From: Saprospiraceae bacterium
GTDB lineage: Bacteria > Bacteroidota > Bacteroidia > Chitinophagales > Saprospiraceae
Assembly: GCA_016715105.1 (NCBI GenBank)
Contig: JADKBO010000018.1
Coordinates: 83,785-147,784 of the forward strand
Reading direction: 5' to 3'
DNA length: 64,000 nucleotides
The notes below the pieces were generated by a model, which was given only the letters and a program-made list of their open reading frames with translations, had not been told where the DNA came from and searched no databases. The position numbers were made by a program, and so were the translations under genes. The first letter of the stretch is position 1, and the number at the start of each line of letters is the position of its first letter. Positions 45,906 to 54,344 of the stretch are shown here, in pieces.

Positions 45906-46877
45906 ATGCTTAGGAACATTTTACTCTCTTTTTCTTGTATTTTGTGTTTTGTAAAAGTGGGCAGCGCTGACTTATTGCACGCACTAAATACCTCAAAAAC
46001 CAGTCTTGATGAGTTGAATATTTTGACCTTGAACACGTGGGGTTTACCCATTTGGTACCCAAAATCAAACAAGGGAGAAAGGTATCAAGATATATACAAA
46101 GCCTTGCAATCCAGCGAATATAATATCATTTGCCTCCAAGAAGTATTTGACAGAAAACTGAGAAATGAATTAAAACCTTTGAACAATGATTTTCAAACTT
46201 TGTCCACATTTGATTGTAAGCGCAATATAGGATTTCTATTTTCTATGGACTGTCAAGGGGGGTTAATGACCTTTTCTAAATTTCCCATTTTGCGAGAAAA
46301 CTTTCACCAATTCCCTTTACTAGACGGTATGAAGGTGGAAGAACTGATTGGAGAAAAGGGCTTTTTAGTAACAGAAATTGAAAGTCCATCGGTAAGAGTG
46401 AGAGTCATTAATACACATCTGTATTCTGGACAAACGCCTAAAGATGAGGGAATTAGGATGGCTCAAGTTAAACACATGGAACTAATCCTTAGTCAGCAAT
46501 ATAAAGAACAAATTCCTACTTTTTTAGCTGGAGATCTGAATATCGTCCACCCACACGTTGCAGCCCAGGATACGTCATTTACAACTTCAAAAGTTTATGA
46601 TTACATTTCCACAAACCTAGGATTTGATGATACCATGTTTGAGATTTCTGACATTGATTTTACGTACAACAATCAGGTAAATCCTTATGCTTATGAAAAA
46701 GCAAAAAAGCAAAAATTGGATTATATCATGACACTGAATGCAAATATGAGTGCAAGTGTAATCAAGAAGCAAGCAAGCGTTGCTTATGATGGAATGAATA
46801 GTTTATCAGATCACAGCGGTTTTACAGCGCAATTCCAATTTATAACAAACGATAAACAAATAGCAACTACTAAATAG
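45906..46877 (+). CDS. Secreted endonuclease/exonuclease/phosphatase-fold phosphodiesterase (neutral sphingomyelinase-like)
   Basis: This 323-residue protein has a signal peptide (~residues 1-20) and one EEP domain. The Mg2+-dependent catalytic motifs are LTLNTWGLP (~40-48), ICLQEVFDR (Glu), VRVINTHLYSG, AGDLNIVHPH (Asp/Asn), LDYIMT and SDHSGFTAQF at the end. The motif order (NTWG...LQEV...HL...GDLN...DYI...SDH) is that of neutral sphingomyelinases or phospholipase C-type EEPs, not nucleases. Hydrolysis of a phosphosphingolipid-like substrate outside the cytosol is plausible but inferred. It is 77 nt after the glycosyltransferase cluster. Confidence 0.83.
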   Translation: MLRNILLSFSCILCFVKVGSADLLHALNTSKTSLDELNILTLNTWGLPIWYPKSNKGERYQDIYKALQSSEYNIICLQEVFDRKLRNELKPLNNDFQTLSTFDCKRNIGFLFSMDCQGGLMTFSKFPILRENFHQFPLLDGMKVEELIGEKGFLVTEIESPSVRVRVINTHLYSGQTPKDEGIRMAQVKHMELILSQQYKEQIPTFLAGDLNIVHPHVAAQDTSFTTSKVYDYISTNLGFDDTMFEISDIDFTYNNQVNPYAYEKAKKQKLDYIMTLNANMSASVIKKQASVAYDGMNSLSDHSGFTAQFQFITNDKQIATTK

Positions 46878-46894
46878 TTACAAAGAATCAAGAC

Positions 46895-49270
46895 TTATTG
46901 TGCAACAACCGTAGTTTCCTGTAACGCAGAAAGCTGAGTTTTGAGTGTGACCTCCAAGTTTCCTAAGCCCAATTTTTTGGATTTAAAAATTTTGGTATAC
47001 CATCCGCTATTTGGAAAATCATAATCTACTAAAGTGATTGCGATCTTTTGATTTTGGCCTTTCACTTGTAATTTAGCTTTTCCAGCTTTGGCAAGATAAA
47101 AACGAACGACGTAATCACCTGAATCTTCCATTTTTGAAATTTGCAGTTGATCTTTTGGCTCAACTGTTGATCTAGAATTGGTCAAAATTGTTTCTGTTTT
47201 TTCTGTTCGCATAGATTGCTGTTGACAGACATCAATAACTGCCCAGAATACAGAATTTCCTTTAGTTTCAAATCCTGGGTTTAAGGTGATGGCTTCACCA
47301 CCATAGAAACTTACCGTGCTGAAGTGGTCTATTTTACTGATTGATTGTAAAATTTGTTTTGCACTGAAATTGTTGGTTGACAAAGTAGAATCACCCAAAG
47401 ATAACATCACCTCTTCGCATAGGTTTGCGTTCAATAATACACCAGCACAATTACAGTTTGCGTCATACTGGTCAGCAACTGTGAGCGGATTGTTATCATT
47501 GCACGCTGTACCTGCATCAGGACAAGCAATGGCTTCAAAGGCAATTTTCCCCAAACCCCGACAAGCTGGACTTGCATTGGTAGCAGTGATTAAAACATAC
47601 CTAGCTTTTAATCCTTGGAAGTCAGGTCCAGTAAAACCACTGTAATTTGAAGCTCCAGTAGCTTGTGGCCAATTGAAACTTCCAAACTGTGTCCATGTCG
47701 TCCCATCCAGAGAATAATCAATAATCACACTAGTAAAACCTTGATTTGTTTGTCCAGCAACGTTGTAATTCCAAACCTGCGTTTTAAGCAATCTGTGGTC
47801 TTTGCCCAAATCATATTTGATCCAGTGGCTAGTACCTCTGGCAGGATTTGGATTCTGGGTTTTAGTGCATGAAAGAAAATTGTGAGTAGCTACCGCATCC
47901 ATTTGATCTGAATAGCTACATTTCTCGTGAGGTTGGTAATTGGCCAATGGACTATTACAATCTGGCCCAGAACAAGGAGTTCCAATGCAATTGCAATTAT
48001 TGTCATATTGGTCGTTATTGGTGAATGGATTTCCGTCATTGCAAGCTACACCTTGGTTGATACAAGCAATATCGCAATCGTAGTCATAGGCGTAAAATTT
48101 AGAAATTCTTTTCCACTGGCCTGCTTCAGTGAACGGAGTTTGCCAAAATATACCAAAGTGATTGGTACCTGTGCCTCCTTTGTGGTTTATTTCTAAGTAA
48201 TAGAATTTGCCAGCTTCTAGATATAAATTGGAAGTTTTTTGGTAAATATATTTTTCATATTCGTTGAGGAATGTATATCCTGTTACCAAAAACTGGTGTG
48301 CTTGTTTATTTTCCGGATCGCTATTTGAACTCAAAAATGCGATAGCATTGTCATCACTCGTAATCAAAAACTTATAATTTCCAGTAACAGGAACCGTGAG
48401 AAAGGTCTGAACCAAACTTCCAGTATTATTTTCCGTTGAGCGTCCTTCATGACCAATAAAATTTAAACTTTCACTGAAGTCAGGCATACCGGGGAACTTA
48501 GTTGCTGTGTACAATTCTGTAAAACCTGACCCCGTAATATTGTCATATCTGTATTTTTGCACAGTCGATCTAGCGCCTACACAAGTGTTCTCAATGTTGA
48601 GTGGTTTGCCAACACAGTTGCAGTTTCCATCTTCCAAATCATCGTAGGTCAAACCATTACCATCATCGCAAGGCGTAAAAATGGGCGGGCAAGGTGCCGG
48701 GGTACATCCTACATCATAAAGAAATTGAGCAGTGATGATGTTCCAATTTAAAGGATCGACTAAGTTTGTCTTCCATCTCAATCGAGCATGATCTCCGCCT
48801 GTGCCATCAGCATAAAAAATTTCAAAGTAGTAAAAAACACCTGCTAAAAGTTGCACGTTTCCACTCGTTTGGCTTGAGTATTTTGCATATTCTTCTATTT
48901 CCGAGTAATCGTCCAGATAGGCCAATAATTGTTTGTTTGCCGGATTTGGCCCCGTACTTAAAAAAAATCTTGCTTTGTCATTTCCCGTGAGGTTAAATGT
49001 GACTGTTTGATTGGAGGGTACAGAAATAAAACCACTCATTTTAGCTCCCATGTATTCTGCATAATTATCAGGAGCTTGGGTTTTATAAAGCACTTTGGTA
49101 ACTTTTGGATTTCGCGGATAATCTGGAAGCGCATTCAATTCATTGAATGTATCTTCAAATAAACCTTGCCAACACTGCCATGTGATCTGCCCTTGTGTAC
49201 CTACACAAATCTGTCCTTGTAGAGCATTTCCAAGGAAAATAAAACAACAAATGATATAAATATTTTTCAT
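46895..49270 (-). CDS. Secreted PA14-like/discoidin-like Cys-repeat protein (last gene of the DUF1800 operon)
   Basis: This 791-residue exported protein starts MKNIYIICCFIFLGNALQGQ; I chose ATG 49270 because the frame upstream of it is not signal-like. The order is: a PA14-like sandwich (~30-165), a Cys-rich Asp/Asn loop (PCDDGNGLTYDDL), a second PA14-like domain (~215-355), two more Cys loops of the form C-N-D-x-N-P-x-T-x-x-D-Q-Y-D-x-N-C-N-C, separated by a discoidin (F5/8C)-like domain (WIKYDLGKDHRLLKTQVWNY and later RYVLITATNASPA). A beta-rich C-terminus follows. No canonical T9SS type A tail was recognised. The domains suggest carbohydrate or surface binding. Confidence 0.8.
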   Translation of the reverse strand: MKNIYIICCFIFLGNALQGQICVGTQGQITWQCWQGLFEDTFNELNALPDYPRNPKVTKVLYKTQAPDNYAEYMGAKMSGFISVPSNQTVTFNLTGNDKARFFLSTGPNPANKQLLAYLDDYSEIEEYAKYSSQTSGNVQLLAGVFYYFEIFYADGTGGDHARLRWKTNLVDPLNWNIITAQFLYDVGCTPAPCPPIFTPCDDGNGLTYDDLEDGNCNCVGKPLNIENTCVGARSTVQKYRYDNITGSGFTELYTATKFPGMPDFSESLNFIGHEGRSTENNTGSLVQTFLTVPVTGNYKFLITSDDNAIAFLSSNSDPENKQAHQFLVTGYTFLNEYEKYIYQKTSNLYLEAGKFYYLEINHKGGTGTNHFGIFWQTPFTEAGQWKRISKFYAYDYDCDIACINQGVACNDGNPFTNNDQYDNNCNCIGTPCSGPDCNSPLANYQPHEKCSYSDQMDAVATHNFLSCTKTQNPNPARGTSHWIKYDLGKDHRLLKTQVWNYNVAGQTNQGFTSVIIDYSLDGTTWTQFGSFNWPQATGASNYSGFTGPDFQGLKARYVLITATNASPACRGLGKIAFEAIACPDAGTACNDNNPLTVADQYDANCNCAGVLLNANLCEEVMLSLGDSTLSTNNFSAKQILQSISKIDHFSTVSFYGGEAITLNPGFETKGNSVFWAVIDVCQQQSMRTEKTETILTNSRSTVEPKDQLQISKMEDSGDYVVRFYLAKAGKAKLQVKGQNQKIAITLVDYDFPNSGWYTKIFKSKKLGLGNLEVTLKTQLSALQETTVVAQ

Positions 49271-49286
49271 TTTTCTTCCTTGATGA

Positions 49287-50746
49287 TTATGATAAAATAC
49301 CGAGGGGTGTATATCCAGATCCAGGGTTTGTCGGGCATGAGGATGGTGAATAAAAGTTGCAAATATTTGGTATGACATATTCCAAATCATTGGGTGAAAC
49401 GCCAAACCACAGCGCCAATTCTGCATAAAACTGATCAACACTGGTCGTTGGTAACATTCTACCTCTGGATGAAAGATTGATTGGATTGCTGTTATCCAAC
49501 CTCAAACTTGGGAAATTACCATATATATTTTGTCCAGCAACAGGTCCACCCATGACAATCTGATTACTACCCCACGCATGATCTGATCCATTTCCATTGG
49601 ATGTCAATGTCCTGGCAAAATCTGAAATGGTAAAAGTTACGACGTTGTCAAACATGCCAATTTGTTTGAGTGCTGTATTAAATTCTGTCAGCGCATTATC
49701 CAAAATAGGCAACATGACATTTTGATTATTAATGACGTCATCGTGATGATCCCAACCACCATAAGTTACAAAAAAGACTTGTCTGTTAGCACCCAAAAAC
49801 TGCTTGACACTGATCAATTCAGCAATCATTTTCATGTCACCAGACAAACTGGTTGCAGAGAAAACATTATTGATGGGAATGACATTACCAAGTGCAGCTC
49901 TAAAAACTTCTACACTGTCTCGAGTTTGTTTATTGATGTTACCAATTGTTTTTTGAAAAATATTGGTGTATTGTGCTTCAGCCATGCTTTCAATGGCATT
50001 ATCTCTGGTGTCATTGAGATGTCCTGCATTTGAAAAGTAACTTGGGAAACCTTCAAAACCTAAATTTGCTGCGGTTGCAGACCTACTGATGGAGTATTCA
50101 TTATACATGTTTCCGGCTTGAAAGCTGTTTTTTCCTGCCAAAGAAATGTTTAATGAGACTTGATCAATCGTATTCATGTCATTCAAAATATCCGCAATTC
50201 TTCCGCCAAATCCTATGGCTGAACGATTTTGAGGCAACACAGTTTGCCACTGTTGTATTTGATCTGAGTGTGAATAAAGGCCAAGAGGAAGTTTTTTGGC
50301 CCCAGACTGAAATTCAGAATAATTGGCAACCGGTTCTATTAAGGTACCAATGTTTGCCAGAAAAGCCGCTTCTCCATTATCAAACATGGTTTTACACCAT
50401 CTAGTCCATTATGCACAGAAAAGGTTCTTCCAGCATTGTTGTAACTGAGTGGTAAAAGTGCATTCTGAGGGAGGGCCAGTGAACCTCTTGTTGCTTGATA
50501 ATCAGCATATTCTGAAGGTGTGCTGGGTACCAACATGTTGAAGGAGTCAGCGCCACCCGCCAATAAAATACAAACCATTGCCTTATAATCATTTGGATTA
50601 TTGATGATGTGAGGTCTGGCTGCAAGTGTATTGATGGCTCCTAGATTCAAAATAGATGAAAGTAGTGTTGTACCGCCAATAGCAGCGCAACTGGCTTCAC
50701 CCAAAAATTTTCGCCTGGATATTGTTCTATGATGATGGTGTGACAT
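49287..50746 (-). CDS. DUF1501 Tat-exported protein, interrupted by a single-base frameshift at 50390-50393
   Basis: The N-terminal frame (from 50746) carries a twin-arginine signal (ISRRKFLGEASCAAIGG) and AMVCILLAGGADSFNMLVP, the DUF1501 start. The C-terminal frame (from ~50387 to 49287) carries the rest, including RQVFFVTYGGWDHHDD and DFARTLTSNGNGSDHAWGSN. The last stretch holds the conserved His/Asp residues and resembles alkaline-phosphatase-superfamily metal sites. Adding one T to the TTTT run at 50390-50393 (plus strand) joins them as GVKTMFDNGEAAFL, giving ~486 residues. DUF1501 genes nearly always pair with DUF1800, as here, 11 nt downstream of it. The function is unknown. Confidence 0.83.
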
Positions 50747-50757
50747 AATTCAGATAA

Positions 50758-52554
50758 TTAGCGATTGATTAGATATTCTGGTGAAGACATGACGAGGTAA
50801 GCTGTAAAACGAGCTCGTCTTTCTCTTTCTGTGTCGTTTGTATTAGGCAGTTGTTTTACAGCTGACAGAATGATATCAATGGTTGGTTGAGTCAAGTTTC
50901 CTTGTGCCAATAATAAATTGTATTTATCAATGAGGATGTGTAATTTGTCATCATCGACCAACGTTTTTTCTGCCGTAAAATCAAAACTGGAAATTTGATT
51001 GGCATAGGTTGTACTTACCTCGCCTGTAAATAACTGCCCTTCATCTGCAGGGTTATTATCAAGTACCCATTCCCATACGCCGCTTAAATAACCTGCCACT
51101 GTTTGGGCATTGGTGATTTGAAAAACAGGAGCCACTTTTGAGGCCTCTTCCACAGCCCCTATTGGTTGATAATCTCTCTGAAAAAAGTTAAAAACACTGG
51201 GTGAAGTAAGCGGACGTTGACCAGTAAAATTGTAAACATTATTCATATCGTTACGATATATTCCACTGGGAGTACTGGCATTGAAAGCTTTATTAATTTG
51301 CATATATCTAGCAAAAGGTTCTCGCAAACCACCAAATGTAGGCAAATCACCGCTTCCGCAGCTGGTTGCTTCAGGATGTAATAAAATGGCTTTGATGATG
51401 GCTTTCATATCTCCTCGCACCCCTGCCCCATTATTGACAAAAACTTGTGCAACATCTTGAATGTATGCTGAGGAAGGATTGTCAGTAACCAATCTTTGGA
51501 TCAAAAAGAGTGACACAAATGGTGGCACATTGGGATGATTGAATAAATGATTCAATGCATCTGTAATGTCTGCATTGCCGTTTACAGGATTTCTATCTGG
51601 TATGATGAAACCATTTAATAATGTTTTGGTACCGGGCTCATGGAAGGTCTCCCACATGACCATGTCTTGTAAATAACTGGTACTGGTAAGCGCTGTTCTA
51701 CCAAAACTAGTTCTATCTGCCCACGTCAAACCAGTAAATACTTTTGACAATTCAAAAATGTCTTCATTATCGTATGTTGGCACGGGTTGATTTTGACCAT
51801 CCATTATCACAGAACCGTCCATATTCAGCATATTGGTTCCAATGGTGAATAACTGCATTATTTCCCTGGAATAGTTTTCATCCGGAAATTGATTGAGCGA
51901 TAAATTTGTTTTTGGGTTATTGAGAAAGGTGAGATATTCTCCCATTGATGGATGATAGGTTACCTTTTGTAGAATGGTACGGTAGTTTGTAAATGCGTTT
52001 TGAAGCATGATGTCATAATAGGATGAAAGCGCATAAGGATTTCCTCCAAATCCAGACAATTCAGAAATAACAATTAATTGACTCAGAGCCATTGCAACTT
52101 TTTGGCGCAATAAATCATTTGATGTCATGTGGTAATTCCACCATGCATTATCCCACCAATTTGATCTTGTTCCAGTATTTGGGTCTCCTAACGCTGTCCG
52201 AGCATTTGTATGGTAAGTTTGCACTCTTGAGGTCAAACTTGTTGCCATTGGGATGGCAAATTGTTGTGTGATCCAAGCTTCTTGTCCTACAGCCATCACA
52301 TTATTGATATCATCTAAATCGTAACCAAATGTAGCTTGGGCTAAAAACCTGGAAGATGCGTTCATATTTGGCAAAAAACCTTCACTTCCCAAGGTTTTTA
52401 TAGGACTTTGCCCATTTTGAGGCGTGCTTGAGGCTACCTGAACTCCATAATGGTCACCAAAACCGATGACAATGGTGTCTTGGGCCGTGACATTAATTGA
52501 TATAAAAAAACTGACCAATAACCAACAGGTTATTTTAAGGAATTTCGTTTGCAT
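50758..52554 (-). CDS. DUF1800 domain-containing secreted protein
   Basis: This 598-residue protein has a signal peptide (1-24) and one DUF1800 domain. Diagnostic parts include ASRFLAQATFGYDLDDI, NWWDNAWWNYHMTSNDLLRQKVAMALSQ, EYLTFLNN, YSREIMQLFTIG, WETFHEPGTKTLLNG and LREPFARYMQI. DUF1800 (PF08811) proteins are large helical proteins found with DUF1501, in planctomycetes and Bacteroidota; no activity is established. It is the second gene of a four-gene operon: 7 nt after the S74-like gene and 11 nt before the DUF1501 gene. Confidence 0.92.
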   Translation of the reverse strand: MQTKFLKITCWLLVSFFISINVTAQDTIVIGFGDHYGVQVASSTPQNGQSPIKTLGSEGFLPNMNASSRFLAQATFGYDLDDINNVMAVGQEAWITQQFAIPMATSLTSRVQTYHTNARTALGDPNTGTRSNWWDNAWWNYHMTSNDLLRQKVAMALSQLIVISELSGFGGNPYALSSYYDIMLQNAFTNYRTILQKVTYHPSMGEYLTFLNNPKTNLSLNQFPDENYSREIMQLFTIGTNMLNMDGSVIMDGQNQPVPTYDNEDIFELSKVFTGLTWADRTSFGRTALTSTSYLQDMVMWETFHEPGTKTLLNGFIIPDRNPVNGNADITDALNHLFNHPNVPPFVSLFLIQRLVTDNPSSAYIQDVAQVFVNNGAGVRGDMKAIIKAILLHPEATSCGSGDLPTFGGLREPFARYMQINKAFNASTPSGIYRNDMNNVYNFTGQRPLTSPSVFNFFQRDYQPIGAVEEASKVAPVFQITNAQTVAGYLSGVWEWVLDNNPADEGQLFTGEVSTTYANQISSFDFTAEKTLVDDDKLHILIDKYNLLLAQGNLTQPTIDIILSAVKQLPNTNDTERERRARFTAYLVMSSPEYLINR

Positions 52555-52561
52555 GATTTCC

Positions 52562-53005
52562 TTAGTTTTTACAGGCTTCCAATGCTTTTTCTAAAGCTTC
52601 ATTCTTTTTGGATAAAGCAATCATGTGTTGCCAAAGCCACTCGATTTGCCTCAATAATTTAGCATCCATAGACATTAGTTCATAACCTTCGGCTTTGACC
52701 AATTCATCGGCAGATGGCATATCTTTGAGGTGTTTCTCTGAATTGATCAAAGCTTCCACTTCCGAAATTTCTGGTGTTTTTTCAAAGGCATCATCCGACC
52801 ATTGCGAAGTGTTTTTTAAGGCTACTTTCACTCTTTCAGTCAAGATGCCTTCCTGCACGAATAATCGATAATTTCCATTGGTGTTGATTTTGGTTGTGTC
52901 TCCAATGACTACCCTACCATTTGGCTTGAGTAACATGACATCATTTTGTGCCATGGCAATAGTATTAACCAATAAGATGAATAAAATAACATTGAATAAT
53001 TTCAT
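52562..53005 (-). CDS. Small secreted protein resembling the Bacteroidota S74/tail-spike neck domain
   Basis: This 147-residue protein has a signal peptide (~1-19) followed by a short beta segment (VVIGDTTKINTNGNYRLFVQEGILTERVKVAL) in a form often seen before intramolecular chaperone (peptidase S74-like) modules. A helical stretch with WSDDAFEKTPEISEVEALI and ELMSMDAKLLRQIEWLWQHMI follows. The C-terminus is a coiled-coil-like helix (KKNEALEKALEAC). Related proteins are common in Bacteroidota and often described as tail-fiber domain or hypothetical. It is the first gene of the DUF1800/DUF1501 operon. Confidence 0.7.
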   Translation of the reverse strand: MKLFNVILFILLVNTIAMAQNDVMLLKPNGRVVIGDTTKINTNGNYRLFVQEGILTERVKVALKNTSQWSDDAFEKTPEISEVEALINSEKHLKDMPSADELVKAEGYELMSMDAKLLRQIEWLWQHMIALSKKNEALEKALEACKN

Positions 53006-53079
53006 GTTTCGAAAGGTTTTAGTAACAATAATTGAAATGCATTGGTGGGGTAATGCAGGGAATTTTACTTGTTCGGAAA

Positions 53080-53087
53080 CAAATATA
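53080..53087 (-). promoter_or_regulatory. -7 promoter box of the DUF1800/DUF1501 operon
   Basis: The minus strand reads TATATTTG, a match to TAnnTTTG, 74 nt before the first ATG (53005). Confidence 0.45.
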
Positions 53088-53244
53088 AATTTGATTTAAT
53101 ACATAAAGCAATTTATATACAAGGAATTATAATTTTCATGGAAATCCCCTAAGAAAGAAATAAAATAGGTAAGGAATGTCCCTAGGTTTTCGACTTATGC
53201 GGTTACTGAAATAGAACAAATTCTGGCTTGTGCCCAATTTGCAA

Positions 53245-54111
53245 CTATAATATACTTTTTTCCAAAGTTTTGCGAATAATAGAAAAAACCTCAGGCGATT
53301 GTAAGGCATGTTCAAATCCTTCTGTCTCAAAAAGGGTACTAGATTTCCATGACTCGGCTATGCGGCGTCCTTCTTCGATTTTGTTGGTGCTGTCTTTTAC
53401 ATCGTGAATGACAATTCCAGGAATAGCAATATCCTTGACAAAATTAGTGCCACTGTAAAAGGCTTGATTTTGTGGGTATTTTTCATTGAAGGCTAGGTCT
53501 ATTCCATCTTTTAGTCTGGAGCTTACTCCCAAAGCATTATAAAACTGCTCAGCGATATCTAGCCACCTATCAGGAGATGCCAACACGATCATAAACTTGA
53601 CTGAGTTTTTAGGGAAATGGGCTAAATAATACAATGCGCCATATCCACCAAACGAATGCCCAATTATCACTTCGACTTGATATTTTTCCACAACTGCGGC
53701 AATCATTTCTCCATAAATGAGTCCCGTGGCTTCGTTTCCAGTTGTGGCTCCATGGGCAGGACCATCCATTGCAATGAAATAATAATTGGTGTCTTCCAGG
53801 TTTTTGAGGAGTTTTCGCCAGCGCCAACTATTGGATTCCCAGCCATGGCATAAAAGGATTTTACGACCAGGTTTTACCCAATGGTAAGTTTGTATATGCA
53901 ACTCTTTGTATGGGACTGTTTCTTTAAAAGTACAGTTATTGAGCATTTTTCTTTGAAAATCTTGGATTCTCCCTTTTCTGGGTTTGGAGATGAGACTCAG
54001 TAAACTGGCTCCAGCTTTTTTCTTAGCTATCAGGGCGAAAACATTAAAATAAAACCCAATAGCTTTGGGGATAAATGTCTTTTTAAACCACTTTGTAAAT
54101 GTATTTTTCAT
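53245..54111 (-). CDS. Alpha/beta hydrolase
   Basis: This 288-residue alpha/beta-hydrolase fold protein has the oxyanion-region motif LLCHGWESNSW (~80-90) and the nucleophile elbow GHSFGGYGA (~145-153, nucleophile Ser). The acid is probably the Asp in VIHDVKD, and the catalytic His is in EGFEHALQSP close to the C-terminus. An N-terminal hydrophobic stretch may anchor it to the membrane. Esterase, lipase or related activity is possible, but the substrate is unknown. It is monocistronic, located downstream of the divergent TPR gene. Confidence 0.88.
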   Translation of the reverse strand: MKNTFTKWFKKTFIPKAIGFYFNVFALIAKKKAGASLLSLISKPRKGRIQDFQRKMLNNCTFKETVPYKELHIQTYHWVKPGRKILLCHGWESNSWRWRKLLKNLEDTNYYFIAMDGPAHGATTGNEATGLIYGEMIAAVVEKYQVEVIIGHSFGGYGALYYLAHFPKNSVKFMIVLASPDRWLDIAEQFYNALGVSSRLKDGIDLAFNEKYPQNQAFYSGTNFVKDIAIPGIVIHDVKDSTNKIEEGRRIAESWKSSTLFETEGFEHALQSPEVFSIIRKTLEKSIL

Positions 54112-54344
54112 TTTATCCCTACTTCGTTTTGACGCTCAAGAATAATATTTTTATTGAAGCTAATATTAAGAAAATCATAAAAGAAACAACATATGGCGCA
54201 AAATAACAATTTGATATGCAATAATGCCCTGACATTCTGTATTTTTGGTTAGAATTATAACTTATAGCTGAGGATATACGTTTAAAATTGCAAAACCTAA
54301 ATGTTTCTGAGACAAGTAAGAAATTAATATAGGTTTTAAGTACC

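Noticed and set aside
46895..49270. A T9SS type A sorting domain on the PA14-like/discoidin-like protein
   Set aside because: The C-terminal ~90 residues are beta-rich but lack the PNP...G-x-Y pattern and the KLLxx end seen in the two clear T9SS proteins.
53136..53330. A minus-strand ORF of about 64 codons overlapping the end of the hydrolase
   Set aside because: It lies in another frame of a well-supported hydrolase gene and lacks any family motif.
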